Positions 22,452 to 30,740 of a stretch of 33,130 bases of DNA are shown piece by piece. How positions within the stretch are numbered: position 1 is the stretch's first letter; each line of letters begins with the position of its first letter. The stretch is from contig JAJYHY010000048.1 of assembly GCA_021784555.1 (NCBI GenBank), positions 1 through 33,130 of the forward strand. The letters run 5' to 3'. Below the pieces are notes generated by a model. That model saw only the letters and a program-made list of their open reading frames with translations. It had not been told where the DNA came from and searched no databases. Position numbers and translations under genes: made by a program. This DNA is from a bacterium. Lineage in GTDB: Bacteria > Verrucomicrobiota > Verrucomicrobiia > Limisphaerales > UBA8199.

Positions 22452-23609
22452 ATGGCTACTGTTCACCGAACCCCGGCCAGCCCAAACTGGCTTTGCTACT
22501 ACACGGACCGCAACGGCAAGCGCCGCACCAAATCCACCCTCACGCGGAGCAGGCGCGAGGCGGAGCGCATCTGCGCCCGAATCCAGAGCGTGGAGGACCA
22601 GGCCCGCACCGGCTGCCTCACCGAGGAGAAGGCCCGGCGGGTGATTGAAAGGCTTGTGGGAGAAATCATGGCCGAGTCCGGCGCGCCCATCGAGCGGAAG
22701 ACCGTCCGCGAGCATTTCACGTCCTGGCTCAAGGCGTTTGAGGCGGAGCAATCCGAGGGGACATTCACCCGTTACCAGGGCGTCGTGACCAACTTCCTGG
22801 GCTTCCTGGAGGGCAAGGCCAGCGGCAACCTCGCCGCGCTCCGGGCCGAGGACATCGAGCGATACCGGAACCACCTTCAAGACCGGGTGGCGCCCGCCAC
22901 GGTGAACACGCATCTAAAGGTCATTCGCGTCGGTTTGGAGAAGGCGGTCAAGCAGGGCATCTTCGAGCGCAACCCCGCCCGGCTGGTGGACAACCTCGAC
23001 ACCAGCGACCGGCACGAGCGCCGCGCCTTCACCCTGCCCGAACTGAAAAAGCTGCTGGCGGTTTGCGGCCAGGATTGGAAAACGGCAGCCCTGTTCGGCA
23101 TCTACACCGGCCTGCGCCTGGGCGATGTTCAATCCCTGACGTGGGCCAACCTGGACCTGCAAGCGAAGGAGTTGACGATTCGCACTCAAAAGACCGGACG
23201 CATTCAGATCCTTCCCCTGGCCAAGCCGCTGCTGGCGCATGTCGAAACCCTGCCCGCGGGCGATGACCCGAAAGCCGCGCTCTGCCCGTCGTTCCAGGGC
23301 GTAACAGTAAGCTGGCTCTCGAACCAGTTCTATGAACTGATGGCGTCCGCCGGCCTGGTGCAATCCCGCGGCGATCATCAGAAAAAGCAGGGGAAAGCCG
23401 GGCGGAGCGCCCGCCGCCAACTGAGTGACATTTCTTTCCACGCGTTGCGCCACACCGCCACCAGCCTCTTGAAAAACGCGGGTGTGAGTGACGTAATCGC
23501 GCGCGACATCGTTGGCCACGAGAGCGAAGCCGTCTCCCGCAATTACACCCACATTGATGCCGAAACTAAACGGGCCGCGTTGGAGAAGCTGCCGGACGTG
23601 ACGGTATGA
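22452..23609 (+). CDS. int: Tyrosine recombinase (phage-type integrase)
   Basis: A 385-aa site-specific recombinase. The N-terminal part has an arm-binding-like segment (WLCYYTDRNGKRRTKSTLT) and a SAM-like core-binding domain at about 85-175. The catalytic domain carries all key residues: R222 (TGLRLGDV), K247 (TQKTGR), H330 and R333 (HALRH), H356 (GHES) and nucleophile Y365 (NYTH). The start has a Shine-Dalgarno-like AGAGGAA upstream. It sits next to attL and should catalyse integration and excision at the tRNA-Gly 3' end. The stop overlaps the next gene by 4 nt, so that gene is made together with the integrase. Confidence 0.96.
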   Translation: MATVHRTPASPNWLCYYTDRNGKRRTKSTLTRSRREAERICARIQSVEDQARTGCLTEEKARRVIERLVGEIMAESGAPIERKTVREHFTSWLKAFEAEQSEGTFTRYQGVVTNFLGFLEGKASGNLAALRAEDIERYRNHLQDRVAPATVNTHLKVIRVGLEKAVKQGIFERNPARLVDNLDTSDRHERRAFTLPELKKLLAVCGQDWKTAALFGIYTGLRLGDVQSLTWANLDLQAKELTIRTQKTGRIQILPLAKPLLAHVETLPAGDDPKAALCPSFQGVTVSWLSNQFYELMASAGLVQSRGDHQKKQGKAGRSARRQLSDISFHALRHTATSLLKNAGVSDVIARDIVGHESEAVSRNYTHIDAETKRAALEKLPDVTV

Positions 23610-24565
23610 AACGTTCCACCACCAAGGGCCGAGAGCGTCCTTACTACGACTCCTGGGAGCAGGAAGCCGACGCCTGCATGGATTATCTCCACGGCGACGC
23701 AAAAGGGGATGAATATGAGGCCGCCTGCTACTACGAATACGCGCGGGAGTCGCCAAAGCTTCGAAGCCTCGCCACGCACCGGGACGCCCCGGAGAAATGG
23801 ATGGCAGATGACGCCCATTGGATAGCGCAGCATCCCTGGCTTATGATTTGGCATTGCCCAGCATTTCCCGGGAAACCATGGAATCGGCTCAGGGACGGTG
23901 AGCATGAGCAAATCCTCGCCTGCTTCGCGGCGTCCGGAGTTCAGCCCCTGCGCGTGATGGAGCTCGGATTGTTGGCGTCCGGTGGCGTTCTTGACGCCTT
24001 GAAGAAACGTGGCCGGCCCGATACCAGCACACCCGCCGGCCGGGCGACCGTGAACAAGCCCGCGGTCGTGGAGATGCCGGAGCGCTTCGCCGGAACACTT
24101 GTGATGTTCAACCTCGATTTCAAGCACGATTCCAGGAAGCGGATGTGCCAGCGGTTTGCCGCCTGGTTGGACCTGCCGGAGAACAAGCAGCGGTTTGGCC
24201 CTGCGAGCAATGCCACCGGCACGACAGGCAGATTCAAAGACCGGCTAAAAGACCTGGCTGTGTGGCGGCTTTACCGGAAGCTTGGGTTTGCCGAGATGCT
24301 GGGATACACGCAGACGCACCGCAAGAGGGACAGGGGAACTCCGAGGCCATTCCACGACGCACGTCAAGGTCAGAGCGGGAAGCTTCCGCTGGAGCAAGTG
24401 CGATTATGCAGCGAGGAATCGTTCGCAATCAAGGCCAAGAGGCGGGCCGAAGACTTCCTCACCGAAATCCTGCCCTGGGAATTCGGAGAGTACGCCAAGC
24501 ACGAAGAACGGCTTTTGAAACACTGGCTCCAGGGCCTTCGCAAGATTTCTAAGAGATCCTCTTAG
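23606..24565 (+). CDS. Unknown protein coupled to the integrase
   Basis: A 319-aa soluble protein starting MKRSTTKGRERPYYDSWEQE, overlapping the integrase gene by 4 nt (ATGA). I see no signal peptide or membrane segment. Aromatic-rich parts (HWIAQHPWLMIWHCPAFPGKPW, residues about 71-92 in two halves) and a basic, helical C-terminal half (GRFKDRLKDLAVWRLYRKLG; RLLKHWLQGLRKISKR) suggest nucleic-acid or protein contact. I do not recognise the family. The tight coupling suggests a role in integration, excision or element control. Confidence 0.8.
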   Translation: MKRSTTKGRERPYYDSWEQEADACMDYLHGDAKGDEYEAACYYEYARESPKLRSLATHRDAPEKWMADDAHWIAQHPWLMIWHCPAFPGKPWNRLRDGEHEQILACFAASGVQPLRVMELGLLASGGVLDALKKRGRPDTSTPAGRATVNKPAVVEMPERFAGTLVMFNLDFKHDSRKRMCQRFAAWLDLPENKQRFGPASNATGTTGRFKDRLKDLAVWRLYRKLGFAEMLGYTQTHRKRDRGTPRPFHDARQGQSGKLPLEQVRLCSEESFAIKAKRRAEDFLTEILPWEFGEYAKHEERLLKHWLQGLRKISKRSS

Positions 24566-24607
24566 ACGCCATACAGTATCGGCTGGCCTTGGTATAGCGT
24601 GGCCAGC

Positions 24608-24868
24608 ATGAAAAGATTAAAAACGACCACCGCCCCGGCCAGAGCGGGCGATTGCACCGGCACGGCCCCGGAGTTTGGCCGCATTCCCGACGTGACGAGG
24701 CTGTTCGGGTTGCGGCGCGGCACGATTTACAACCTCCTCGCCCTGGGCCGAATTCGCGGCGTGCTTCTGCGCGCGCACGGCGCCAAAAGTGGAATTCGAC
24801 TCATCGACCTAGCCTCGGTCCGCGATTACATCCGGCGGTGCCAGGAGGAACGGGAGGTCAACGCGTGA
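24608..24868 (+). CDS. Excisionase/AlpA-like HTH protein
   Basis: An 86-aa protein starting MKRLKTTTAPARAG. Residues about 25-80 (IPDVTRLFGLRRGTIYNLLA; SGIRLIDLASVRDYIRRCQE) form a MerR/HTH_17-type winged helix as in excisionases and AlpA regulators, which bend att DNA or activate element genes. It starts 42 nt after the previous gene and overlaps the next ORF by 4 nt (GTGA). A GTG at 24599 would add three residues. The gene likely serves as the recombination directionality factor or as the switch regulator of the element. Confidence 0.77.
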   Translation: MKRLKTTTAPARAGDCTGTAPEFGRIPDVTRLFGLRRGTIYNLLALGRIRGVLLRAHGAKSGIRLIDLASVRDYIRRCQEEREVNA

Positions 24869-25089
24869 GCGCCGAGTGGGAAGCAGCGCGCCCCACCGCC
24901 AGGAAGGACGCGCCAGAAAGTTCCAACGCCGCCAAATTAGCATTCGGGGGACGTGAGGACAAGCGGCCGCACACCTGTTATGCCCGCGCCACGCGAGCGT
25001 CGGCAATGTGCTCCCTCTTGGCTGGCGAGATCTTAACCCTTGTCGATGAGTTCCGGCGCCTGCGGACGCTTCGGAGGTCGCGCCGATGA
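24865..25089 (+). CDS. 74-aa small ORF coupled on both sides
   Basis: The GTG start overlaps the stop of the HTH gene (GTGA) and the stop overlaps the start of the replication gene (ATGA). A frame that fits exactly between its neighbours in this way is very likely translated. The product starts (V)SAEWEAARPTARKDAPESS and ends with a leucine/arginine-rich helix (LLAGEILTLVDEFRRLRTLR). Not a family I recognise; a replication or regulation accessory is plausible. Confidence 0.6.
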   Translation: MSAEWEAARPTARKDAPESSNAAKLAFGGREDKRPHTCYARATRASAMCSLLAGEILTLVDEFRRLRTLRRSRR

Positions 25090-26648
25090 AGAGCCGCCCT
25101 GCGACCAATAGCCGCGCCGAAGAACCGCCCCCACATGACGGTGAGGCCGAGGCCGGTGCGCTCGGATGCATCCTCCGCGCCGAGAACGGCGAGGCTCAGC
25201 AGATGCTTGACAAGCTGAGGCTCGATCACTTCTCGGATCTTCGGCATCAAAATATTTTGCGGACGTTGAACGCGCTTAAGGGGGACGGCAAAACCCTTGA
25301 CGAAGTGTCCCTCGCGCAAAGACTCAAGGACGGCGGCGGGATGGAGCGGACCGGTGGACTGGCCTATGTTGCCTCTTTACCGGACTCAACCCCAAGCCCG
25401 GCAAATTTTCCGTTCTTCCTTGACATCATCGAAGACAGGGCGGTCCGGCGGGCCGCCATCCGGGATGCGGCGCAACTCTGCGCCATTGCGCGCGATCTTT
25501 CGACCGGTCCGCAAGCTGTCGCGGACGCCGCCCGGCGGTTTGCCGAGGGCTACGCTGCGAAGGCCCATGGGCGGCCTCCAGCCGTCATTGACGCGACGGA
25601 TTTCGTCGCCACTGACATGCCGGAGCCGCCGCAGTTGATTTGGGGCATCTTGCACCGAGGATGCAAGCTGGCCATTGGTGGCGGAAGCAAGACGTTCAAG
25701 ACCTGGAACTTCATTGACGGTGCCCTGAGCGTTTCGCACCACCAGCCGTGGCTCGGATTCAAGACCACGCGAGCCAAGGTGCTTTATGTGAACCTCGAGC
25801 TTCCCGCCTGGAGTCTCCACAAGCGAATTGTGGCCGTGGCCGGAGAGAAGCGAATCGAGATTGAACCTGGTTGGCTCGAAATCTGGAACCTCCGGGGCCA
25901 CGCGCTTTGCTACGCTGATTTGTTCCCGCGCATCACCGAGCGGATTCGAGGCCGTGACTTCGGGCTAATCATCATCGACCCGATTTACAAGCTCTACGGG
26001 CAGACCGACGAGAACAGCGCGCGGGACGTTGGCGGGCTTTTGAATCAGCTCGAATTGTTGGGCCGGCAAAGCGGCGCCTCGACCGCCTTTGCCGCGCACT
26101 TCGCCAAGGGCAATGCGGCTGGCAAGGAGTCCATCGACCGCATTTCCGGGAGCGGAGTCTTTGCGAGAGACCCCGATGCCATCCTCACTTTCACCCGGCA
26201 CGAAACCGAGGGCGCGTTTGTTGTCGATTCGACTTTGCGGAACTGCAAAGGCGTCGAGGCTTTTGTTGTCCGTTGGCAATATCCGCTCTTGCGCCGGGAT
26301 GACCAGCTTGACCCGGCCAAACTCAAGCAGGCTAAGCCCACTGGCCGGACGGCGACCTACTCCGTGGACATGCTCATTGCCGCATTGGGCAGGCGCAAGC
26401 TGACAACTGCCGAGTGGCAAAAGATATGCGCGAACGAAAAGGGAGTTACCCGCCCAACGTTCTATCGCCTCTTGCCGGACCTTGAAAGGGCTGGCCTTGC
26501 GACAAAGAACAAGAACGGAAGATGGCAGGTCTCAAAAGTCTCAAAAGCCCCTTCTGAGACTTCTGAGAGTATCAAGTCTCATAATCCTTTAGGATATGAG
26601 ACTGATACCAACTCGAAAAGTGACGTCTCAGAAATGGCCGTGCGATAA
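25086..26648 (+). CDS. Replication protein: DnaB N-terminal domain fused to RepA-like ATPase
   Basis: A 520-aa protein. Residues about 18-130 form the DnaB N-terminal domain (EAGALGCILRAENGEAQQML; RHQNILRTLNALKGDGKTLD; GGLAYVASLPD). Residues about 180-390 form a RepA/AAA_25-type hexameric helicase ATPase with Walker A IGGGSKTFKTW (197-207) and Walker B GLIIIDPIYKLYG (293-305), then ISGSGVFARDPDAILTF. A winged-helix region follows (TTAEWQKICANEKGVTRPTF). This mix of primosomal and RepA parts is typical of island and satellite replication proteins. It should unwind the element's own origin; the repeats at its 3' end and the DnaA boxes beyond fit that. Confidence 0.9.
   Translation: MKSRPATNSRAEEPPPHDGEAEAGALGCILRAENGEAQQMLDKLRLDHFSDLRHQNILRTLNALKGDGKTLDEVSLAQRLKDGGGMERTGGLAYVASLPDSTPSPANFPFFLDIIEDRAVRRAAIRDAAQLCAIARDLSTGPQAVADAARRFAEGYAAKAHGRPPAVIDATDFVATDMPEPPQLIWGILHRGCKLAIGGGSKTFKTWNFIDGALSVSHHQPWLGFKTTRAKVLYVNLELPAWSLHKRIVAVAGEKRIEIEPGWLEIWNLRGHALCYADLFPRITERIRGRDFGLIIIDPIYKLYGQTDENSARDVGGLLNQLELLGRQSGASTAFAAHFAKGNAAGKESIDRISGSGVFARDPDAILTFTRHETEGAFVVDSTLRNCKGVEAFVVRWQYPLLRRDDQLDPAKLKQAKPTGRTATYSVDMLIAALGRRKLTTAEWQKICANEKGVTRPTFYRLLPDLERAGLATKNKNGRWQVSKVSKAPSETSESIKSHNPLGYETDTNSKSDVSEMAVR
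26529..26630 (+). repeat. GTCTCA/TGAGAC cluster in the replication gene
   Basis: Exact GTCTCA occurs at 26529, 26538, 26576 and 26625 and TGAGAC at 26555 and 26597, with a near copy (TGAGAG) at 26564. Pairs form inverted repeats, for example AAGTCTCA / TGAGACTT (26536-26543, 26555-26562). The strongest is a 13-bp stem at 26575-26603 with a 2-nt loop and one bulged A. Six exact copies in 102 bp is far above chance; iterons or an operator of the replication protein are likely. Confidence 0.62.
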
Positions 26649-26847
26649 TGAAACCTGCCATCTTCGTTATCGAACTTCGACCTCTACCCGGCAACTGGCG
26701 CGCCGATCCATGGCGGGCGATTGCGGGCCGCTCAAGGTTGCGCTCAGGGGATACAACTTCCGCTGCGTGAGTCTGGCGCCAGTTACGCCAGCCAACGACA
26801 CGGCCAAGCCCAAGAAACCCGAACCGAAACCCCCGACAGTCGCATGA
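26648..26847 (+). pseudogene. Small island protein split by a frameshift
   Basis: An ATG overlapping the replication gene stop (TAATG) opens MKPAIFVIELRPLPGNWRAD then PWRAIAG, which ends at a stop near 26768 in its own frame. The other frame supplies CGPLKVALRGYNFRCVSLAP and a Lys/Pro-rich end at 26847. Small proteins of the form 'ELRPLPG ... LLK.ALR..G.RCVSV' are familiar from such islands, so the two halves belong together. The shift lies around 26715-26735 and has no slippery heptamer. It could be a true mutation or a sequencing error. Confidence 0.5.
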
Positions 26848-26871
26848 ATCCCAATGCATCCCTCAACACGA

Positions 26872-26904
26872 TGTGAATAAGTCTGTGAATAAGTTGTAGC
26901 AACT
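26872..26904 (+). other. Candidate replication origin: tandem DnaA boxes
   Basis: TGTGAATAA occurs at 26872-26880 and 26884-26892, the reverse complement of TTATTCACA, which fits the DnaA-box consensus TTATNCACA. The boxes are 12 bp apart, close to one helical turn, and are followed by the hairpin AAGTTG-TAG-CAACTT (26890-26904). The location directly after the replication gene supports an origin. Confidence 0.55.
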
Positions 26905-26957
26905 TCTCCTTCCCTGGGACGCCTCCAGGCCGTTCAATCTCCGATCTGAGGCAACCC

Positions 26958-28073
26958 ATGAACATCAATGAAACGATCCCGTCCACTGACACGTCAACCG
27001 CCACCCGAAATTCCCGCGCACCGCTTGCCATCGCGGTCTTGGTAAAGTTTCTCGCAGCCAGTATCAGCCTGGCCCAACCGCAAAGCGTGCTGGTAAACGG
27101 GGGCTTCGAATTGCCAGTGATTGCGACCAACTCCCTGCTCGCTGTCACATCGGGAAAGCCGGTGCTGCCGGGTTGGGAGTCCTACGCCACCAATGGAAAC
27201 GTGCCGGCGCTGGTGAACGGATGTGACTCCCCGTACCTCATTTGCCCACTCGAAGGCGACCAGTACGTGATTCTGAACATGAACCAGGAGACGGCCGGGG
27301 GCATGATCGCGCAATCGTTCGGCACGGGGATTGGACAGTCTTACGCCGTCCAGTTCAACATAGGGGAATTGGGGTCGGTGCCACCGGGAACGGCGCAGGT
27401 CAGCGCCACGGCCACGAGCCAGGGCGGTGTGGTCCTCGGTTCTTTGAGCGCCACATGGTCCTCCAGCGGTTGGGGACCGACAAACACGTTCTTCTTTACC
27501 GCGATCACTCCAGCGTCGGAAATCACCTTTCAGGACACGACCCCCGACGCACCCCCAGCGGATCTGGCTCTCGATAACGTCTCCGTCGTTCCCATCCCGG
27601 CGCGCGTCGCGGCTGCAACCGCAAGCGTGGTGAATGGCTTCGTAGTGGGCGCCAGCGTAACGGATTCTGGAATGGGCTACACGAACGTGCCGCTGGTCAG
27701 AATCATCGGTGGCGGCGGAACCGGGGCCCAAGCTGCCGCGCTGGTCAGCAACAGCGTGGTCGTTGCCGTGAATGTCTCGGCTGCGGGTTCCGGTTACACC
27801 AGCCCCCCTGTTGTCGTGATCGCGCCCCCCTTCATCCCGCGCCCCACGATGAGCATCACGGCGCTGCTGTTTGGGCCGCTGGCAACTCCGGTGATGAGGC
27901 TGGATTTCACTGAGCTCTCGCCCTACGACCACTACCAATTGCAATTCAGCCCCGTTGCCGGCGGGGCTTGGATCGACCTGGGCGCGCCCTTCATCCCCAC
28001 GGCAGCCACAAACGCACAATACGCCAACGCTATTGGGGGCGTCGGTTTCTTCAGAGTGGAGTACGTGCCGTAG
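26958..28073 (+). CDS. Secreted DUF642-like protein with GxGYT repeats
   Basis: A 371-aa protein with a signal segment at about 21-39 (PLAIAVLVKFLAASISLAQ). Residues about 45-215 resemble the DUF642/carbohydrate-binding sandwich (VNGGFELPV; LPGWES; LEGDQYVILN; ALDNVSVVPI). Two short repeats follow at about 225-290, each of the form 'V.V..SG.GYT..P.V.I.GGGGTGA.A.A', common in secreted verrucomicrobial proteins, and then a C-terminal domain ending GVGFFRVEYVP. A Shine-Dalgarno-like TGAGG precedes the ATG. It is carried as element cargo and probably binds a surface polymer; the substrate is unknown. Confidence 0.82.
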   Translation: MNINETIPSTDTSTATRNSRAPLAIAVLVKFLAASISLAQPQSVLVNGGFELPVIATNSLLAVTSGKPVLPGWESYATNGNVPALVNGCDSPYLICPLEGDQYVILNMNQETAGGMIAQSFGTGIGQSYAVQFNIGELGSVPPGTAQVSATATSQGGVVLGSLSATWSSSGWGPTNTFFFTAITPASEITFQDTTPDAPPADLALDNVSVVPIPARVAAATASVVNGFVVGASVTDSGMGYTNVPLVRIIGGGGTGAQAAALVSNSVVVAVNVSAAGSGYTSPPVVVIAPPFIPRPTMSITALLFGPLATPVMRLDFTELSPYDHYQLQFSPVAGGAWIDLGAPFIPTAATNAQYANAIGGVGFFRVEYVP

Positions 28074-28633
28074 AGGGCACCGAGGACGCGGCCGGGGCCG
28101 CCGACCGCCTGCCACGCGCGGAATGGACGTTCTTCGGGGGCTAGACGCGGTTCTCGGCACCGTCCGTCCCCGGAAATCGCGAGCTGTGCGCCTGGCGGTT
28201 CGGCATTCGCCGCCCGCAGTTTGGATTCAAACGCGTGCTCCTGCCCACACTCGCCGCCTCGAGAAGCGCCAAGACGGGCGATTGGTAATGCGTGGCGTGG
28301 CGGGTGGCTACTTGCGCACCTTTGAATTCGGGCGCGGGCTGGCTTGGGCGCGACGGATCATTCCGCGTCACACTCGAAATGAAACTGCCGCCGGTGTGGG
28401 TCCTCGAGGGCATCTTTCGCCGCCAGGCGCGGCTTCCGGGCCCTGGTGGGTAAAGGAGCTACTTTGACCCGCCCCGCGTCCGAAGACCGGACTGTTGGCC
28501 CTTGTGCCGGACGATGGCGTTGACGCCGCCGAGCTTGTCCGCCGTGCGGCCGATGCATTCTCCCCAACGGGGCGGAGCGCCGCGAAGTATGTCGCCGCCG
28601 TCCGGGAAGCCCGCGGGAGCTTGCCGCTGCGCC
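28074..28633 (+). other. Stretch without a supported gene
   Basis: A 560-nt GC-rich gap between convergent cargo genes. Several frames are open on both strands, but none has a start signal or family text. No strong hairpin with a T-run was found. Confidence 0.4.
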
Positions 28634-29515
28634 CTAAGGGTTGGCCGTCTCCCCAAAGAGGGTTGCCAAAGTACTCCACAGTCTCGGGGTGCTATCGTGG
28701 GTCGTTGGCACCGGCACCCGGTCGGGGCTCAAGGAGTCCTTTTGGGGACCTCCCATCTGGACCACACCCTTGCCGCTACTGACGATACCCCCGGTGACAA
28801 TTAAGTCCGTGCCGCCGTACGCCCCTTCTCCGGAGCACCTACTTATTGTCCCTGCCTCCACCACGTGATAGAGGCCGATGCGCGGTCTAAACGGGGTAAC
28901 TGTGACCCCTCCCGCAGCCAAGCCTTGGACGTAGAACCGCAAGCCAACACCATCGGGAATGGACGTATCATCGAAGCCGATTGTCTGGATGGCCGTTCCT
29001 ATCAGTGTGGGGGAGCCCAGGCCGGTCGCGTCATTTTCCTTCCCCGAGTAGAGAGTGTTCGTGCCCGCGATTCCCCAGAGGATGTCCGACACGTCCACGA
29101 GGACCCTAAATCTGCGGTCCACAACCTGATAGTGGTCACCGCCTGCTGCGTTCACCACGATCTGAGAGCCTGGCGGGAAGCTCGATCGATCGTACTTGCC
29201 CTGGACAAACTCGTCCTCCGCCAGGTATGCCAGAAGGGTTGCAGTGGTTATCTTCACCTGACCCAGCCGCGGATAAACTGTGGTCGTGCCGTCATCATTG
29301 GCCGTACTTTCGAGCAGGCCTGTCAGCGTGAACCTGACCACGTTCGTTTCGCTCAGAACTTGAGCTTTGAGGGGGCCGGTGAGGGAGGCGCAGAGCGCCA
29401 GGGCGCTCGCCAGGACGCAGAGCAGCCGAAGGCAACGCAACGCGCTGTTGTCAAGTGCGTGCGGGATAAACGGCGGGCGAGATGAAGGTGGGCGGACGTG
29501 GTCGTGATTGCTCAT
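28634..29515 (-). CDS. Secreted hypothetical protein
   Basis: A 293-aa protein if started at MSNHDHVRPP (29515); a hydrophobic stretch CLRLLCVLASALALCASLTG acts as signal peptide. The mature part begins with a beta-rich segment (NVVRFTLTGLLESTANDDGT) and has VKITTATLLAYLAEDEFVQG and a Gly-rich core. A related style of exported protein is common in Verrucomicrobiota, but the function is unknown. An ATG at 29521 and a longer frame to 29617 also exist. No neighbour on the same strand is close enough to form an operon. Confidence 0.65.
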   Translation of the reverse strand: MSNHDHVRPPSSRPPFIPHALDNSALRCLRLLCVLASALALCASLTGPLKAQVLSETNVVRFTLTGLLESTANDDGTTTVYPRLGQVKITTATLLAYLAEDEFVQGKYDRSSFPPGSQIVVNAAGGDHYQVVDRRFRVLVDVSDILWGIAGTNTLYSGKENDATGLGSPTLIGTAIQTIGFDDTSIPDGVGLRFYVQGLAAGGVTVTPFRPRIGLYHVVEAGTISRCSGEGAYGGTDLIVTGGIVSSGKGVVQMGGPQKDSLSPDRVPVPTTHDSTPRLWSTLATLFGETANP

Positions 29516-29724
29516 AACCATTAACTTTCTGGTTGCGCGGTTTCGGCGTCTCAACGAGGTCGTGGACAATTGCGCTGGAATCGGGCCCAGCCTCGGCAGC
29601 CCCAATCGCGACGTCAAGCCAACGCGTCTAAGGGATTACCTGATTTTGAGCGCGGGGATTACCCTATGGGTGTTAAGCGATGAAGCAGCCTCTCGCGCCA
29701 GTTCGGGGCAAGCGGGGCGCAGGG

Positions 29725-30303
29725 TTAAACGCCATCGTCCGGTCCGCTCTGCTCGCCAGCGGTGGCGACCGCGGAAGGCAGTTGCGCCTGGTTCTCCCTC
29801 ATTCCCCGAACCAACTGGCTCGTCATCCCCACCACGACCAGCGGACGTTCGACTTCACTCTGCCCCCATCCACAAGCCGCCGTTCCGACGCGACTCAGCC
29901 GCTCCGCAACCTGGCTCTGCGCTACCACACGCTCCAGGTCTTCTCCCCGCGGATTTCCCCGCAACTCCACGACTAACCGTTCCAGACACTCGATGAGACC
30001 GGACCGCGCACGCACGGAGGAGAGACTGACAGTACCCACGTCCGCCCCATCCAGCGTGTCGTTCGCGGGCACGGTTGCGGGCGGCGCTGCTGCCGTCTCC
30101 GGCCAACGTTGACGGCGTTTCCAGTGTGCTATGCAGGAAGGTGACAAGCCGAGCCTGCGGGCAACCTCGCGGATGGGCACACCCTCAAGCCAGAGGTTTC
30201 GTGCCCGCTGGCGGACTTCGGGCGGCGCCGGGGGATTGAAGCCTGGAGGCAAGGGCCGGTTGGGGGGAGTGGTCTCGGGTGCCGGTTGGGGCGTCTCGTT
30301 CAT
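29725..30303 (-). CDS. HTH protein resembling phage terminase small subunit
   Basis: A 192-aa protein starting MNETPQPAPE. After a Pro-rich lead, residues about 30-68 form a helix-turn-helix (VRQRARNLWLEGVPIREVAR; LGLSPSCIAHWKRRQRW), of the type in terminase small subunits and some transposase-linked regulators. The remainder contains a long charged helix (SGLIECLERLVVELRGNPRG) that could drive oligomerisation. In phage satellites a TerS of this kind redirects packaging; here the role is inferred from domain style and location. A plain DNA-binding regulator is the alternative. Confidence 0.72.
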   Translation of the reverse strand: MNETPQPAPETTPPNRPLPPGFNPPAPPEVRQRARNLWLEGVPIREVARRLGLSPSCIAHWKRRQRWPETAAAPPATVPANDTLDGADVGTVSLSSVRARSGLIECLERLVVELRGNPRGEDLERVVAQSQVAERLSRVGTAACGWGQSEVERPLVVVGMTSQLVRGMRENQAQLPSAVATAGEQSGPDDGV

Positions 30304-30740
30304 GGCGATGAGACTGCGGCATGAACGCGCGGAAGACAACTCCAATGTGGCGCCTTGGCGGGTGGTTGGGCGCTGGCCTGACTGAACGGAACCCGGCTAC
30401 TCTGACCCGTCTGGAGTGGTCGGGATCTGACAGCCCAATCAAAGAGACCAAAACCCCCTCGGATGGGGCATCAGGAGGCGTTACGCCACGCCGTCATAAA
30501 CGTGACTCCTTGGCCGTAGGAGCGGGGCCAGTATGGCTTCCAGGGCGTCGGCCCGGCCGGGAAGGGTCAAGACAGTGGGCGCGCCGACCGGCATCCCACA
30601 ACCCAAAAAACCAGGGCGGGAGTCTGGTTTTCGCTTGGCCACCCCCGGCACGTCTGGCCGCCCCTCACGCCACCCGCCACCGGGAAAAGGATGCCTTCCG
30701 GGTTGCCCATAACCCCAAAAAATGCGCGCGCGATAGCACC
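30304..30740 (+). other. Stretch without a supported gene
   Basis: A 437-nt gap between the HTH gene and the cargo pair. A plus-strand frame is open from 30321 to 30866, but the product is Arg/Pro/Gly-rich with no recognisable text. Nothing else is seen. Confidence 0.4.

Noticed and set aside
26994..28160. A 388-codon minus-strand frame opposite the GxGYT-repeat protein
   Set aside because: The plus strand has a signal peptide, domain text and a ribosome site; the minus frame has none.
28459..28679. Minus-strand frames with text such as GECIGRTADKLGGVNAIVRH
   Set aside because: Protein-like for a few words only; no start signal and no recognised family.
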